Shown: in pieces, positions 1 to 10,693 of the stretch
Layout: each line of letters begins with the position of its first letter
Numbering within the stretch: the first letter of the stretch is position 1
Assembly (NCBI GenBank): GCA_033297075.1
Contig: MU858111.1
Span: 7,330-71,329, forward strand
From: Rhypophila decipiens
Taxonomy: Eukaryota; Ascomycota; Sordariomycetes; Sordariales; Naviculisporaceae
Direction of reading: 5' to 3'
DNA: 64,000 bases
Program-made: the position numbers and the translations under genes
The notes under the pieces: model-generated
What the model was told of the DNA's origin: nothing
The model's database searches: none
Seen by the model: only the letters and a program-made list of their open reading frames with translations

Positions 1-3
1 AGC

Positions 4-17
4 CCCCCCCGCCCCCG

Positions 18-103
<86 letters not shown>
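4..103. repeat. Poly-C homopolymer tract at window edge
   Basis: Almost uninterrupted cytosines, with single G interruptions only near the start. A 15-base G run follows at 171-185. Between the two runs lie two diverged copies of a short unit starting GGCCACACAGC (about 106 and 144). A tract this long is unusual in a fungal chromosome and may mark a contig end or a sequencing artefact; I cannot tell which. Confidence 0.9.
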
Positions 104-105
<2 letters not shown>

Positions 106-185
106 AGGCCACACAGCAGTCAGAGTTCCCTGGAGGTCCTTAGGGCCACACAGCGGTCGGAGCTCCCGCAGGGGGGGGGGGGGGG

Positions 186-839
186 TAGAGGGTGTTTGCT
201 TTGCGCTGACTCCAAACCAGCAACTGCAAGTTGAGAGGGAGTGCAAGAGGTTTTCGCCATCTGATCTACGTAGACCTGGTTGTCGGATGTGGGCGTCTCC
301 TGGCGATGGCCCGACCGAGTGTTCTTGGACAGCGTTTGAATCAACGACCTCTTGAATTGGGTCTGAGACCGTGGCTCTCTCGATCATGGATTTGCAATTT
401 TTCGACCCTGAATTTTGCTCGAGGTTTGAAGAGACGGCTATGTCGAGAAACAAAGCAAATTAGCATGGGAATATTGCCAGCCACTGCCAAGAGTGTTTGT
501 ATGTTTTCTCGTCCATCTCCAATCACTATAAAATACCAGGGTTTGAAAGCTTAAAATAGGTGGCAAAGGTTATTGCTAGTAATGATCATCTGTGTTTTAG
601 TTTTTCGCCAATACAGGTATACTGAAGTTGAATTTGGCTCGATCATTACTGTAGTTTCTGCAAGATAGATTGTCGTAGGTGGCGTTGATCAGGCCCCACT
701 GTTATTTTACCCTTTTCTTGCTACGTGAGGCCGCACAGCTGACCCTTAAGTTGCTCGCCCACAACCACAAAACCCGGTCCAATTCCAAATTTGTTCACGA
801 CAAAAGAAAAACCTACAACCACCAAAAAAACTACCAACC
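186..839. other. Non-coding stretch upstream of small gene
   Basis: No supported gene. The open frames here lack ATG starts or are short. A TATA-like CTATAAAATA occurs near 528. Confidence 0.5.
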
Positions 840-1331
840 ATGGAGCGAGTCCGATATGCTCCCATTGTTAACAGACTCCCCGGGCATCCCGCCGTCAACA
901 GCGTCCCCGTAAGTCTCCCTCTTTCTTGCACTCGTCAATGACTTGAATTATCCATCTCCTTTCTTCTCTGAGCACCTCTTCAATACTTACCTCGCGACAA
1001 TCTCTAACATGCTTCTGATCAGGGCATGGTGGTCATCGAGGTTCCTAGGAACCACCCCGTCTTCACGGCTGCTCCATTAGAGCAATATGCATTTATCGAT
1101 GCAACCATGGAGGCGCACAATGCGTGTTCCTGGCCCGGCTTCGGCCCTGGATGTTCCGTAAGTCGTCTTTTGTTTTCCAATGGGCTTATGGCGCCAGCGC
1201 TTATTATTTATGAGCTTTGATTGATAAGTTTATACACACAGGTCCGTGTCGTCATCATTGGCACGATGGAACCGGTTCGCCCGCGGATCCTCGAGGTCTC
1301 GGAGATGGCACCCACTGCGCCGGCTGCGTGA
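840..1331 (+). CDS. Small hypothetical protein, three exons
   Basis: Exons 840-908, 1023-1157 and 1242-1331 join in phase 0 to a 97-residue protein starting MERVRYAPIVN and ending EMAPTAPAA. Both introns have GTAAGT donors and CAG acceptors (114 and 84 nt), and the ATG sits in a good context (ACCAACCATGG). Exon 2 reads GMVVIEVPRNHP and contains a cysteine-bearing segment (CSWPGFGPGC). I recognise no domain. A further GTATGT donor lies 14 bases after the stop, so the true 3' structure may differ. The model rests on splice signals and frame continuity only. Confidence 0.5.
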
Positions 1332-1424
1332 TCAGCCAGCTGAGGTATGTTTCTGTCGCGTTGTCTTTGTCCTTTCATCAATCGTCACGGCGGCCTGCTA
1401 ATATTGTCCCGGGTTAACACAGAC

Positions 1425-1710
1425 GTCGTTAGGCCGGAATCATGAGAAAAGGCCTAGGCCTGGCGGGGATCATGAGAAAGGCCTATGGCCGTGGGGCGAT
1501 CATGCCCAACCAAGCCCTTGCCTACGGTGGTTATGGTGTACCCGGAGGGGGGAACAGATAGATGCCGCAGTCGGGCCTGCAACAGCATGGCTCTTGCCTA
1601 CGGTGGTGATGGTGTACGAGGAGAGGAGGGCAGGTACATGCCACAGTCGGGGTTGTAACAACACACTGGAAGAAGGCTGATGGCCGTGTATCATGAAAAA
1701 GGCCTATGGC
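1425..1710 (+). repeat. Degenerate tandem repeats
   Basis: Three copies of an ATCATGAGAAAGGCCTATGG-like unit lie near 1438, 1468 and 1689. Between them sit two copies of an approximately 95-bp unit that begins CTTGCCTACGGTGGT (about 1516 and 1611). Reading frames through the repeats carry Gly-Tyr-rich runs but are stopped, so this could be the remains of a glycine-rich coding repeat. Confidence 0.6.
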
Positions 1711-2730
1711 TGCGCGGGTTGGGATGTTCTTCTGAGACACAAAGATTATTGTCACATTGCTTCTCGATTTTTGGAGAATATAATTTACCTGACCCGAAGT
1801 CCTTTGCTCCTTGCCCACTGTCCTTCTTGCTATGCAGGGTATAGTTACTGGTGACCAACATTCTTTCCTAGTCTAGGATAGCAGAGACGGTCTAGGACAG
1901 GAACCTGGTGATCAGTATTAAGCCATGCCTAGCTTTGGCTGAGGTACTTATAAAGTATCCCAGCTCCTTTGTGCTATTCACGCGACGGCGTTGAAGCCAC
2001 ATGCACATGTGGTGATAACAGTATAGGAGTTTCTCCAGTAATTTGTTAGAATGTATCACCTCGTGGCGCATTTTTGCGACTCGCGTTCCACAGAGACGGT
2101 ACACATGAACCGCCCATCCTCTAAGTTGGGTTCCGCAAGAGCAGAAACATGGATAATCAAGCACGAGAAGCAAGAGCCAATATTTGACGTCAGGAATAGG
2201 ATGAATTTGTCAACGCCTCAGCTCTATTTCTATGCCACTAGCCAGGTCTCAATTTCCTCCTTGATAGTGCCACTGTTGTACTGCCCTCACAGACATGAAC
2301 GAAGACCAGCTCAACTAAGCCTGAGCCAGAGCCAGCTCGTGTAACAGTAGTCGTCACACGACGCATCCATCATCACACGACTTCAGTCGTCCTTTACCAC
2401 CTCCTGAACGCTGGCCCAGTGAAGAATGAGAGGGGGAATCCTTGGCTAGCTGTTTCGCACAAACCCTGCATGGACCCACGATGCTTTCCCAAGCCACTGT
2501 GGAAAGTTCTATCCATCTCCCCCCCTACTCTCGCCCAACAAAGCCGCCTCACTCTCTTCTCGCAGCTGCCTGCCCAGGGTTAGGGTTGGCTGTGCACGTC
2601 GGCTTTTTTCCCCAAAAAGAACCGCAGGTTTTCTTGGTTTTCTTGACGAGCGCGATGGCGTTGGTAGCTCGCTGGGCTACTTTGGTACGGACCTTTTCGG
2701 GCGAATCCCCGAGGGAGGATTCGGGGGAGC
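1711..2730. other. Intergenic, no confident gene
   Basis: Open frames are present on both strands but lack ATG starts, splice support or recognisable protein content. Confidence 0.4.
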
Positions 2731-3121
2731 ATGTCGCGCTTCAAGTTGTATGGGGAGTCGCAGGCGTACACGAAGACTATGTTGCCAAAGTACATTTTCG
2801 GCGAGGGTATCTATCCCTTTTCTCAGGCAAGTTGGTGTTAATTTTATTCCAGTGGTGTCTTTGTCTGTTGGCTGTGGCTTACCTGCGCGGTTCTCCTGGC
2901 AAGCGTGAAGTGAGTGAGTCAGGGGTAGCGAGTGCCCAGTCTCGTAATTCAATATCCGGCTAGGAGCAACCAAACAGGAGGACAATGGGAAATGTGGTCT
3001 CGCGAAGAAGAAGTTCCGCCGAGCGATGCAAAAGTTGCTGTTTGAAAAGAGCGACAGTGCCACGAATGAGTTAAGCCTTGCTGTCAGCCTTGTCGAGGTT
3101 GCGGCGAGGGAATTATTCTAG
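2731..3121 (+). CDS. Putative two-exon small protein, possibly a gene remnant
   Basis: ATG at 2731 opens exon 1 (2731-2826), beginning MSRFKLYGESQ. It ends at a GC-type donor (CAG|GCAAGT). Exon 2 (2978-3121) follows the acceptor AACCAAACAG and reads EDNGKCGLAKKKFRRAMQK, ending VEVAARELF and a TAG stop. The phases match, giving 79 residues with a basic helical second half. The frame is also open for about 20 codons upstream of the ATG, so a longer ancestral gene is possible. No family is recognised; a chance open frame cannot be excluded. Confidence 0.3.
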
Positions 3122-3716
3122 GGGTCTCCGTTAGGAATTGCCGGACTTTGACGTTCTCGAATGGCTTAATGATGATGATAATTCGTAGGGAATGTCCTTT
3201 GGGCGAGATTCTGGTGGGAGTGGAGCGCACGTTTGAAAACACAATCAGGGCGGGGCAGGACGCGGTTGGTCGTAGCTCCCTTCTGTTCACTTAGAGTTCC
3301 AATGGGCTGGAAAGGAGTACAGACAGCCCATAATATGGTTTTTCCTACCGTCTAAATACATGTGTTGTATTCATCCAGTAGATAATTTATGTCTGGGGTA
3401 CCTTTTGTTCTACACTAATTAGTTATATTCGTCCCTAATCCAGCAAATCTGGGGGCTGGAACAATTTGTGCTGTGAAATTGTTTGGGTCACCCCTTTCCA
3501 TCTCACATACCGATACAGCAATTGAAATTGCCCGGGCCCCATTTTGTGTTGGGACGGTAAATCTGGGCAGAAAACCAGAAGAGTCCTTCCTCTCCTTAAC
3601 CACCCACCAACTTCACCAATTCACCTAATTCCACTTCGAACTACCTTTACCCTTAATTCAGTTCCTCAGTTTCTGCTTGGCAAGCTCCAATTTCAAATAC
3701 TCTCAAAGAACCAACC
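3122..3716. other. Intergenic, upstream of 3717 gene
   Basis: Nothing beyond a C-rich leader immediately before the next ATG. Confidence 0.4.
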
Positions 3717-4430
3717 ATGGCCCCAACGGAAAAGATCATCCCAGCGCCCGCCACCGCCGAGAAGCCTCCAATGCTCCGCGGCCGCACAATCCGAGCCATC
3801 GGCATCAAGGCCAAAGCGGCATTCCAGTCCTTCCGCAGCCCCTGGCGTAAGCGGAGTCCCAGCCCATCGAAGGCCGCGGCAGACTTCAACACGGCGGTGT
3901 CCCCATCCACGGGGGGACATTACAACGAGCCTACAACACCCGTCGGTGTTGCAATCCTCGAAGAAGGAGGTCTGGAGGTTGACCTCGAAGAATACCGCTC
4001 TCTCTGCTTCGTCCATCGCCTGGACATCCACAGCATCGTCAAGGAATCAGAAGATGGGCCGCCAAAGTACTACTACAGCCGGAACATGCCGTATCTGGGC
4101 AAGTGGTTTTGCTACGAGGTACGCTTTTCTGATGCTCTTGCTTACCGTCTTATATTGTGAAAAGTGCTCGCCAACTTTTACTTGTTGTTGATCTCGAATC
4201 CACACAAACAAGAGATCCTACTTCAAGTTCTTGACACCTCATACATACACTAACCTATACTGTTATTTCTTTCACAGAGAAGAGATACCTGGATAGCTGT
4301 CGATGAGGTGGCCGGTATTCTCCACGACCTCCAACCCACCCCCGAGACCATCATCAAGCCACCCTCACTAGTAGCACCGGCGGCGGAGGAGAACAAAGAA
4401 CGAGAAGACAAGGGAGAGCGAGAGCGATAG
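3717..4430 (+). CDS. Hypothetical protein ending at a stop inside a microsatellite
   Basis: Exon 1 (3717-4118) starts MAPTEKIIPAPATAEK and carries a basic Ser/Pro segment (SPWRKRSPSPSKA), then a more ordered region with HRLDIHSIVKE and the end PYLGKWFCYE. Exon 2 (4278-4430), after a 159-nt GT-AG intron, reads RRDTWIAVDEVAGILHDLQ. It enters a GA-rich repeat and meets TAG at 4428-4430. The product is 184 aa. The same frame stays open past the TAG through the repeat to TAA at 4572-4574. The downstream part reads ETWYLRQKRIVSWLGKVEK, which looks like a genuine C-terminus. The annotated stop may therefore be a recent nonsense mutation. The family is not recognised. Confidence 0.6.
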
Positions 4431-4488
4431 CGAGAGCGAGAGGGAGAGGGAGAGGGAGAGGGAGAGGGAGAGGGAGAAGCGCCCACAA
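4410..4488 (+). repeat. (GGGAGA)n / (GAGCGA)n microsatellite
   Basis: Purine-rich hexamer repeat, GAGCGA first and GGGAGA after, encoding alternating Glu/Arg then Gly/Arg in the frame of the 3717 gene. It contains that gene's TAG stop. Confidence 0.9.
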
Positions 4489-4739
4489 CAGGCCAGGAAG
4501 AGCGCACCGGTAGAGAGACATGGTATCTCAGGCAGAAAAGAATCGTGTCGTGGCTCGGAAAGGTAGAGAAGTAAACCGCCGGGCAAGGCATCCCAGCTCC
4601 GCTCATCTTTTGACCCCTTTTGACCCCATCTGGGCTCATAAGGGGCCATTTGGCTTCGGAGGCAAGAGTGATGAACAATGCCCGCCAACACGGTCCGCCT
4701 GCGCCCTAGCCGGAGGGGTATGTTGAGTCGTTGACGAAG

Positions 4740-4812
4740 TTTGCGTCGGATCACGGCAGACATTACCAAGAGATTGGAGCGTCTGATCACGGCAGACATT
4801 ACCAGAGGGCGA
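4740..4812 (+). repeat. Two direct copies of a dispersed 27-29 bp motif
   Basis: GATCACGGCAGACATTACCA occurs at about 4750 and 4789 inside a roughly 39-bp tandem unit. The same sequence is present inverted near 5894-5922. Confidence 0.85.
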
Positions 4813-5891
4813 TCGTGCGACCGAGAGGAAGAAGAATTAGAAATCTCTAATGTTGAGGTTATACCATTATCAAAACATAAGATGGGAAGGCTGAACAAGT
4901 CTCTGATATCCCCAACATAGCTACTGTAAATGTATATAGTTCAAGCCAGCAGTTTTAATTTGCTCCTCAGACACTTGGTATTGACAGCAAAAGTCTTTAT
5001 TTACATCTATTTGTATCATGCCCGCCTCAGGCTCTCCGCTCTCCAAGCTGGAAATGGCTTCTGTGAATACTAATACTGACTGAAAGGATAACGGCGATGA
5101 TGATTGATGAGCCTTCTCTAGACCCGCTCTCAAGTATATCGTGTCGGCCCACAGGATATCTTGCGAGCATACCCGCGGAGCAAGATCAGCGTTGTTTCCG
5201 GCATCTGGGGATTACTGGTAATTATGCTCTTCCAAATGCAACAACGTCAACCACCCATCCACCATCCCCTTCTCATATAGTATTTCTGCACAAAGATTTG
5301 GATTAAATGGCCTGTTGAGCTTAGATGCAAAAGTTAAGCGGAGCTGGATGGTTAAGATGACTTTCTTATTGGCCTCTATTTCCAGGTCAGTACTTACTGG
5401 TCGAGGACAAAACTATTCCGGGGCCGCCTTTCGCCCCATCGTTCAGCCGAGAGACCAATCTTGCCCAGAGCAACTAGGTATATGTAGTGACTACAGTTGT
5501 TACTGCTGTCCGGGCCTCGACTCACATAGTAAGCTTTCCCCATACTAAAGACGAGCAGGGCGCACTGCGAGCCAAAACAACCACACCAACTAAAAAAGAA
5601 AAAAGAAGGCATTTTAATGGGCACAGTGGCTGGCCAGGCCCTTGACCTGGCCGTAATAGTCGTCGTGAGGTCAAACCAGTAACTTGGGGGTAACTTGCTT
5701 GATTCTTCTAACAAAACGAGTGTGTGTTAAGGAGAGAAAACCTCTGAGGCCCTCGCTCCTCCTGACTGGAGTAAGGTACTACAGGGTAGCACCCACTAGA
5801 ATAACGAAAAGAAAGTCTGACTATTGGGGCGTAGCCCCTGCCCTACATCATTGTCTTTCCTGTTTCTACCCTTACAAGCTTGTCCAATCTT
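4813..5891. other. Intergenic, no confident gene
   Basis: Only short, unsupported open frames on either strand. Confidence 0.4.
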
Positions 5892-5924
5892 TTGGTAATG
5901 TCTGCCGTGATCAGACGCTCCTGT
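5892..5924 (-). repeat. Inverted copy of the 4740-4812 motif
   Basis: Reads TGGTAATGTCTGCCGTGATC on the plus strand and continues into CAGACGCTCC, the reverse complement of the second copy at 4789 over about 29 bases. No other shared sequence is visible around it. Confidence 0.85.
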
Positions 5925-5994
5925 CCCGCATTAACTTCCAGACTGTTCTCCATCTTCTCCGGCTCCTTAGTAGCCCCGAGTTCAGACTCGTGGT

Positions 5995-6082
5995 TGATTC
6001 TTCAGCCAGTCAAGCCAGCACTCCCAGTCAAAGCCAGCCAGTCAAAGCCGGTCAGTAACGGCCCGGTACTGCCAGTCAAATA
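5995..6082 (+). repeat. CCAGTCAAA minisatellite
   Basis: Irregular repeats of CCAGTCAAAG / AGCCAGTCAA. This is the reverse complement of the TTTGACTGG minisatellite at 18048-18180. Confidence 0.8.
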
Positions 6083-6317
6083 AGGGAACTGCTCCACAGC
6101 ATCCCGTCGTAATCTCAATCCGTTCTCACTCCCGAGGGTCGACGACCACAGTGAACGAAGCACAAAGTGACGCCTCGCTCCTATTCCCGCAGCTCAACGA
6201 GTAGCACAGCGAGTCGTGACAAGCTTCTTTTGGAGTTGACAAGAAGCAGCTGGAAATACTTTTTTATTAAGAAAGAGATTAACTTGTTCTTTAGAGACGG
6301 AAACGGTTCCATGACCA

Positions 6318-7400
6318 TTAGAGCCTGTAGAGGCAGACGTGACAACCGATGGGCGGTGCCGCGTCTTTCTCTGAATCCACGTTTTTCGGGCCCTGCTCGA
6401 GCGGCCGTTCTGGGTCGCCTGGCTTCCATATATTGAATACCACATCTGTCGGTGGTGGCTGATATGTCGGTGGTGGCTGTCCCCTTGCGAAGAGGACGTC
6501 CCTTCGCCATGTCATTCTAGCTCTTCCGACAATCATTCTAGTCTGAGGTATCGTCGTACCACCGTTGAGCGAGTGGCAGTCTTCCGAATATGTCTCCCAT
6601 TTGGTGTCTCTCTCTTTCTCTCTAGGTCCCTGGATGGAATATGAATTGGAAACGGTTCCGAGGCAGTAGATGTGGAATTGTAAGGAGATCTGCGTTCTGG
6701 AACGGCTACCATGGGATACTCAACGGGTAGGGCTGTTGGTCTGGAGCCTTGCTGACTCAACGGCAGGAAAGGATGATCGGAGCCATGTAATGGTTGGAGG
6801 AAGGAGAGTTGGTGTGTCGATGTCGGACGCAAGTCGGCGCGCATCGTGCCCCGATCGATTCAAGGCGGAACTGTTGCTTTCCCACTCCGGCGAGACTCAC
6901 GTCGGTCCTCTCGTGCCAGTTCTGTCGCGACGCTTTAGTCCATCCTCATCGGTCTGGACGAAGACATGGTTCAGCTTTGGTCAAAACAGAAATCTCCAGT
7001 AGAACAAAGGGTAAAAGTCACCTTGATTTTGATTTTCAGTGTGAATACATACCATGAAAGTATGGCTTATCGATTCTTTGGTCCCTCAATCTGGGCTAGA
7101 GGTGCCAGAACAGTTACCGCGGGGATTTACCATCAAGCGCAGAGTCGCAAATCTGATGCTTGAGAAGTAGAAGAGAGCGATCTGTGGGCGCTAAAGGAGG
7201 GTAGGTAGCTCATGAAGAAGGTCGAAGTTCCCCACAGCTCTGAGACGGCGAAGGGACGGCGGAGATCTGCTGAACGAACACAAGATACGTGCCACCTTGG
7301 ATAAACAATGGAGTCGAGCCGCAGGAAGTGGGAGATGATATGGTGTCTCCAAGACTTGGAGATTGCTCTGGTGGAGGAGAAAAAGTGTCTGCTGGCAAGA
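6318..7400 (-). pseudogene. Unresolved minus-strand coding region, multi-exon or decayed
   Basis: Several minus-strand segments read like protein but are in different frames. About 7400-7211 contains LPADTFSPPPEQ and QGGTYLVFVQQI. About 6975-6905 contains VFVQTDEDGLKRRDRTGTRG and runs into a GTGAGT donor. 6844-6533 contains PVEYPMVAVPERRSPYN and DLERKRETPNGRHIRK. 6536-6318 contains QPPPTYQPPPTDVVFNIWK. Low-complexity Pro/Ser/Arg content suggests a disordered protein. I could not join them all with matching phases, so this is either a real multi-exon gene or a degenerate copy. No family is recognised. Confidence 0.3.
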
Positions 7401-8054
7401 AGTATTGAAAGTGTTTTCGCTATGAAATTTGGCAAAGATTATGGGTGTCAGCTTGGCCAAGGCTCGACCGAGCCTTCCTGGAGAACATGTGCAAGATTGT
7501 TGGCTTGACATTTATCCACAACCTGAACCGTGGGAATTTTTCCCTCTGAGCACCATGGTTTGTATTTTACCGCATGTGATCTCGATTTTCAAGGATATCA
7601 TTGATTTCCCCTCAGCCTTTTGTGCTGTTTGATTTTCTAGCTCCCAAAGCCGTACCCTCAAGGCTCCAGATGATGATCAATACGCTAAACCGCTTTTGCA
7701 TGTAATCAGGCTAGCCGAAGTTGAAACCTTATATTTCATCATTGACTTGTAAAGTCTTCCGCCCCACAAACACTGAGCCGTTAATGTCGCATCACACATC
7801 TTATATAATCTAACAGCAAGACTCGTAACTTCCGTTGCACATCGAAGAGAGCAACTCGTGTTTGCTTATGTTAGCAATCCCATTCCTAGCCTCTGCACAA
7901 TCCAACAACATCGAGCAGTATGTGTAGCGCGCTATTCGCGATTCACGATTCTCTCCATCTTCAAGCCCAAGACCTCGGACTATACATGAGGAAATGTTAG
8001 TTCGGTTCTCACGCGTGGAGGTAAGAGTGGTACTCACGCTGACCTAGCCTTCCA
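7401..8054. other. Intergenic, 3' flank of the 8055 gene
   Basis: An open frame on the minus strand (7810-8037) abuts the downstream gene but has no independent support. Confidence 0.35.
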
Positions 8055-9787
8055 TCACTCAGCCCTTCCCTTGCCCTTGCCCTCGTACTTCCCCTCATCG
8101 CTATCTCCATCCGGACGCTTGCTCGACGAACCACCACCATTGGACTCTCTCACGTTCGCCTCTCTAGCCTCCTGGAGACTCATGGCCCGAATACGATCCA
8201 AGATCTCTAGCTCAATGTCACCCAACTCATGACCAGCGTTAATAGCAGCCTGAACCTGCTCCTCAGCCTCCTCAAGACTCAGTCCCCGAATACGATCCAG
8301 AAAATCGACATTCAAACCGCTACCCCCCTGCTGAGGATCAACCTCATTGGCCTTTCCCTTTCCCTTGGGGTCGTCTTGATTCTCAGTCTTCGCGGCGGCG
8401 GTGGCGGCGGCGCTTCCAGGTTGGGCTTCAAGGGCCTCGGGGTCCGGGACACGCTTATGCTTGCGATCCTTCTTCCACTGCCACCAGTCAAAATATCCCA
8501 GCTCGCGCAGCGTCCGCATATACTCGAGCTGCTTCAACTTGCCCATTTTACCATTCTTGAGCAGCTCTCTCTCTTCCGGTGTCCAATTGTCATACTGCTG
8601 CTGGGCGAGTTCCTTGTTGGTCATGTACTCGCCGTACGAAAGCCAGCCCCCCTTTTCGCGTTGCTGTTGCTTCTTCGAAATATTTGGGGGCTCAGAAGCA
8701 GAGGCAGAGGCAGAGGCGGAGGCAGGTGGTGAAGCAGTAGAGTTGTACCCGCTATCGCCACGTCCAGAAGCAGAGGCAGAGACAGGTGGTGAAGCCAAAG
8801 AGTTGCCCCAGCGACTAGTACGACGTCCATAATTCAAAGCAGAGGCAGAGGCAGAGGCGAGGGGTGTAGCCGACGAGTTGTCCCAGCTCTTGGCACGTCC
8901 AGAGGCAGCTTGCTCCTTTTTCTTCCGCTTCAAGGCCCGCCCAAAGGCATTGACGTGCTCAGCAGCAGTGGGACCGACAGTAGCGCCCGTTTGAGCAAAG
9001 TAATTCGAGGGACGGGGAGGTTGACCACCAGCAGCAAATCTCTCCTGCTCCAGACGCTCCTGCTCCCATTGCTCGATATTCTGGGCGTCCTTCCAGGACC
9101 GCATCTCCTTGTAGCGAAGAGTCCTTTTCTCGGCTCTGCGAGCTCTTTTTCTTCTGTTTCTAGCAATTTTGACGGCTTCGGTGCCGTCGTAGTCTTCTTG
9201 CGGGTTGTCGCCCGAGCTCATGTCGACGTCGTCGTCGTCTCCGGGCCACTCCCAGGCTGCGGTATTGGTCTGCGTTTAAGATGACGTTAGTATATTGGCT
9301 TTTGAAGACTTGGTGTACTGGCTCAGCCTTGAGACTGTTTGAGGGCGTGTAAAGGGTAAGTTGCAATGTTGGGATCCCCAGTTTGCGCAGGATACTGGAG
9401 TGGAGAAATGTAAAGACAGATATAACCGTCAGGGCGCGACCTTGATGTTGTTTTTGTTGGTGAAAAGAAGAAAAATTATGAAATGATGACAAGAACTGGA
9501 AGAAATGAGAAGAGAGGACATGTAATATTATGGCAGACAAAAAGCGAAAAGAAAACAGGTAAAGAGTGAAGACTAGTGGAGAAAAAAGGGAAAAGAAGAA
9601 TACTCACTGCTCTCTGACTCTCGGTCTGGTCGGCCTCATTCTCATGCTCATGCTCGTCGATAGCCATGGCAACAGCTAGCTGGGCATCCGTCGAGTGGTC
9701 TCCGGAAACGGCAGAGGCACCGGCAGTGTCGACATTCTCCCCAACTGGGGCATCAGTCAGCTCCATGGCGTCGTCTGGGCCATTCAT
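8055..9787 (-). CDS. Disordered, charged hypothetical protein with helical C-terminal repeats
   Basis: Exon 1 is 9787-9608 (MNGPDDAMELTDAPVGENV, ending ESQRA) and exon 2 is 9269-8055, joined in phase 0 by a 338-nt intron with a GTGAGT donor, a TACTAACG branch site and a CAG acceptor. The product is 464 aa. The N-terminus is acidic. Residues about 80-120 are Arg/Lys/Glu-rich and helical (NRRKRARRAEKRTLRYKEM). The middle has Ala-Ser repeats encoded by GCAGAG-type runs. A more conserved block (WLSYGEYMTNKELAQQQYD, YFDWWQWKKDRK) precedes two copies of a motif, FLDRIRGLSLEEAEE and ILDRIRAMSLQEARE. The neighbour at 10694 carries related motifs. Nuclear or chromatin function is conceivable from composition, but no domain is recognised. 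Confidence 0.75.
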
Positions 9788-10693
9788 CTTTGCGGCGGAA
9801 TGGGAAAAAACGAAAATCGGTGTAGTCGTATATAGTCGTACGTCCAGACGGGTGGGTGGTAAGAGTCTGACAGTCGTGTAAGTGAGAGAAAGAATCGATC
9901 AGCTGAAGAAGGGCGCTGAATGGCGACAATACCCAGTTGTCGAGAAGGGAATCTGGGTGAAAATATAAGTGGATGCAGGAAGAGGTTGATGGTGCGATGA
10001 CTGATGAATCCTGCTTGTAATGGGAGTGACAAGGCGGTTGCTGTGCGACGACTTCGGCGCAGGAGGGACAAGGCAAAAGTTTCGCGAGTGAAAAGTTTTC
10101 ACGCTAGAGCCGGGGATCAGTGAACTGGTGGCAGAGAGAAAATTTGAAAGCTGTGCGCCACGTCTGTTGTTTGCTAAGGTATCTCACGTGGTATGTTGCT
10201 TCAATCTGGTGACTGGGTCAACGCGTTTGACACCCCCACTTGTAGCAAGCAAGACTGAATGACTAGGTATGCGCCGCCAAACGTATGTTGACAAGGCATC
10301 ACAAGAGAAACGAAGGAAGGGAGGCGTTGACAGTAAATGGTTTACAGAAATCATGCAACTAGAAAAACAAAATAAGATCCATGAGAAGCAACTGGCCATA
10401 TGCTCCCCAAATCTTGCCGGTCCCCCAACTCTCGCCGGTGAAATAAAGTATCGACCGAATCATCATACAGAATAACCAAACATAGTAAAGAAAGCCTTGT
10501 TACATGACAAATATGAGATAGACATGTCCATCAATCCTGTTCGTACCTGCTCTTATCGTTAGAAACCATCCATCGAAAAACATGGTGGTCGCGGGTGCAT
10601 AAGACCTTGATGAAACTGATACATATTAGCCAAAACTCTCAGCCGAGTTTGTCGATTCATGAGGGATTATATACTTACTTTTTCTTGCAAGCC
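9788..10693. other. Promoter region of the 8055 gene and 3' flank of the 10694 gene
   Basis: A 68-codon plus-strand frame from an ATG at 10269 exists (MRRQTYVDKASQEKRRKGG) but has no further support. Confidence 0.4.

Noticed and set aside
231..554. 107-codon plus-strand open frame
   Set aside because: No ATG start (begins at TTG), no homology recognised, and overlapped by other frames.
1296..1330. Subtilisin-like motif GDGTHCAGC in an alternative frame of the 840 gene's last exon
   Set aside because: The frame fits no upstream exon, and none of the other catalytic motifs of S8 proteases is present.
2575..2590. Telomere-like GGGTTAGGGTTGG
   Set aside because: Under two units long, not at an end, and surrounded by ordinary sequence.
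2442..2963. 173-codon plus-strand frame
   Set aside because: Starts at TTG, covers the better-supported splice model at 2731-3121 in another frame, and contains no recognisable content.
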